Both the position numbers and the translations under genes were made by a program. The notes under the pieces are model-generated. The model did no database searches, was not told the DNA's origin, and saw only the letters and a list, made by a program, of their open reading frames with translations. Shown here piece after piece: positions 7,969-8,807 of a stretch of DNA of 8,807 bases; position 1 is the stretch's first letter; every line of letters begins with the position of its first letter. The stretch comes from Bacteroidia bacterium (GTDB lineage Bacteria > Bacteroidota > Bacteroidia > Bacteroidales > BM523), in NCBI GenBank assembly GCA_016209245.1, contig JACQWN010000504.1, positions 1-8,807 of the forward strand, given 5' to 3'.

Positions 7969-7977
7969 TTAGTGTCT
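7969..7977 (+). repeat. 9-bp direct repeat TTAGTGTCT, copy 2
   Basis: This copy is identical to 7781-7789 and in the same orientation. It lies between the two palindromes. No inverted copy (AGACACTAA) was found in the window, so a complete insertion element is not present. Confidence 0.4.
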
Positions 7978-8012
7978 AACATTTCAAATTTTGACATATT
8001 TTGGCAGAATAT

Positions 8013-8088
8013 TTTACGAAATACGAATAATTACGAATTTACGAATAAAAGTACGTTTCGTATATTCGTACCATTCGTATTTCGTAAA
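8013..8088. repeat. Large palindrome of eight TACGAAT-type heptamers
   Basis: The outer arms 8013-8028 and 8073-8088 are perfect inverse complements over 16 bases. Pairing continues inward almost to the centre with one single-base offset and a few mismatches. The left half holds TACGAAA then three TACGAAT units with spacers of 0, 3 and 1 bases. The right half is the mirror image, with spacers of 0, 2 and 1. The loop is short, around AAAAGTACG. The arrangement could form a long hairpin in RNA from either strand, or serve as a protein-binding array. Confidence 0.9.
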
Positions 8089-8130
8089 GACATTATTAAT
8101 TTGTTTGGTTGTGGCTCGTCCACGTTAGGT

Positions 8131-8807
8131 TTATATAATCTGAAACTTCGGACAAGAAACAATGCTTCTCTTTTTCTTTAATTTCAATGGCGGTTCCTGA
8201 TTGAACAGATAAATGATTGAAACCTCGTGAGAGCCGCTGGTCGAACTTAACAGGCGCGATATAGTGAAGTCGTAAGTATAAAAAACGCTCAGCTCGACTG
8301 TTTTTATGCCGACCATAAAGATGAAAGCATCCATGTTTCTGTAATTTAATTCCTTGTTTTTTGGAACGGGAAGTCCCCGGTAGCTTGCACCAAGAATAAA
8401 CGGCGACCTTAACCAGTAAGCGGCTATATCGAATTGCTTGAATTTTTTTTGCATTCTATAAAGACAGGCAATCGCCAGGCTTTCCTCGTCATACCTTCCT
8501 ATTTTACCATGTAAAACAATTTTATATGACCCGAATAATGATAGCTTCATCGGAACCCTGCCTGAACTTTCCATGAACGATTGGTTGGGCTGTAACAGAT
8601 GATCAACCGAAAAGCCGTACCATTGATTTTCTCTAAGCACAGCAACGGAGCTTGAGCAATCTAAATATCCTACTTTTTTATATGGAAAATATTCTGTTGT
8701 TGCAGAATTAACTCCATGAATTGAAATCTGGTCAACAAAAGTATTTCTTGTATAATCACATGTCCGCTGTGTATAAAGGAAATGTAAGCCCGGCTTGACA
8801 CGACATT
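8131..8807 (-). CDS. PorP/SprF-family type IX secretion outer-membrane protein (5' partial)
   Basis: The frame is open to the right edge, giving 224 visible C-terminal residues. The GTG at 8640 is internal and not the start. Family-like phrases in order are VKPGLHFLYTQR, TFVDQIS, WYGFSVDHLLQPNQSF, SPFILGASYRGLP, VELSVFYTYDFTISRL and SGSHEVSIIYLF. Alternating hydrophobic and polar strands suit an outer-membrane beta-barrel. The protein ends with a basic tail carrying SCPKF, which resembles tails I recall in this family. PorP/SprF proteins anchor the type IX secretion and gliding machinery, or related cell-surface functions, in Bacteroidota, and many paralogues occur per genome. The N-terminal signal peptide would lie outside the window. 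It converges on the defence block and is unlikely to be functionally linked to it, so it marks the edge of the island and the host phylum. Confidence 0.85.
   Translation of the reverse strand, partial: CRVKPGLHFLYTQRTCDYTRNTFVDQISIHGVNSATTEYFPYKKVGYLDCSSSVAVLRENQWYGFSVDHLLQPNQSFMESSGRVPMKLSLFGSYKIVLHGKIGRYDEESLAIACLYRMQKKFKQFDIAAYWLRSPFILGASYRGLPVPKNKELNYRNMDAFIFMVGIKTVELSVFYTYDFTISRLLSSTSGSHEVSIIYLFNQEPPLKLKKKRSIVSCPKFQII

Larger units (their letters stand above)
7785..8130. other. Gene-free convergent intergenic region with two palindromes
   Basis: This 346-base stretch lies between the plus-strand defence block and the minus-strand porP/sprF-like gene. The only sizeable open frame (from 7972) runs through the second palindrome and into the opposite-strand gene, has no family resemblance and is not a gene. 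One palindrome starts about 20 bases past the end of the left gene. The other starts about 42 bases past the end of the right gene when read on the minus strand. Neither is followed by a T-run, so classic intrinsic terminators are not seen, but the positions suit end-of-transcript structures. No tRNA or other RNA gene was recognised. Confidence 0.7.

Noticed and set aside
8100..8130. Small GTGG/CCAC hairpin as terminator of the minus-strand gene
   Set aside because: It has only four base pairs and no T-run on the relevant strand, so it is too weak to support a call.
7972..8181. Plus-strand 69-residue open frame
   Set aside because: It is built largely from the heptamer palindrome, overlaps the end of the porP/sprF-like gene on the other strand and shows no family features.
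1..8807. CRISPR array, tRNA or rRNA genes, complete insertion sequence
   Set aside because: No regularly spaced repeats, cloverleaf, rRNA-like sequence or transposase gene was found on either strand.

Overview
The window is AT-rich (roughly one third G+C by eye) and most likely comes from a member of the Bacteroidota. The main reason is the right-hand gene (minus strand, 8131-8807, cut by the window edge), which reads as a PorP/SprF-family outer-membrane protein of the type IX secretion system, a family largely restricted to that phylum. Weak or absent Shine-Dalgarno sequences before some large genes fit this.

Positions 1-7784 form one plus-strand block of genes typical of a defence or restriction-modification island. 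(1) 1-378 is the C-terminal end of a gene that looks like the tail of a large SNF2/DEAD-type 'helicase-related' protein. (2) 380-465 holds what appear to be the two ends of a deleted BRO-N/antirepressor-type gene, with a strong ribosome-binding site still in place. (3) 468-3860 encodes a 1130-residue Eco57I-type N6-adenine DNA methyltransferase with a TaqI-like target-recognition region. (4) 3937-6627 encodes an 896-residue protein with an N-terminal PHP phosphoesterase-like domain and an SMC/ABC-type ATPase split by coiled coils (TrlF-like). (5) Two bases after it, 6630-7784 encodes a 384-residue protein with a Schlafen-AlbA_2 domain followed by a GHKL-type ATPase domain.

From 7785 to 8130 there is no credible gene. 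The stretch holds two different large palindromes, one just past the end of each convergent gene, and a 9-bp direct repeat (TTAGTGTCT) whose first copy contains the stop codon of the AlbA_2/GHKL gene. The defence block therefore ends at 7784, and host-type envelope or gliding genes resume on the opposite strand.

Working model (inference): the helicase and methyltransferase form a modification or restriction unit, reminiscent in partner types of the DrmD-DrmMI pair of class 1 DISARM, but with no drmA/B/C in the window. The PHP-SMC ATPase and the AlbA_2/GHKL protein form a tightly coupled second unit that may add an effector or sensor layer. Points most worth checking are the TrlF-like/AlbA_2-GHKL pair as a possible stand-alone module, its non-canonical PHP metal site, the BRO-gene scar, the composition shift in the methyltransferase recognition region and the eight-heptamer palindrome at 8013-8088.
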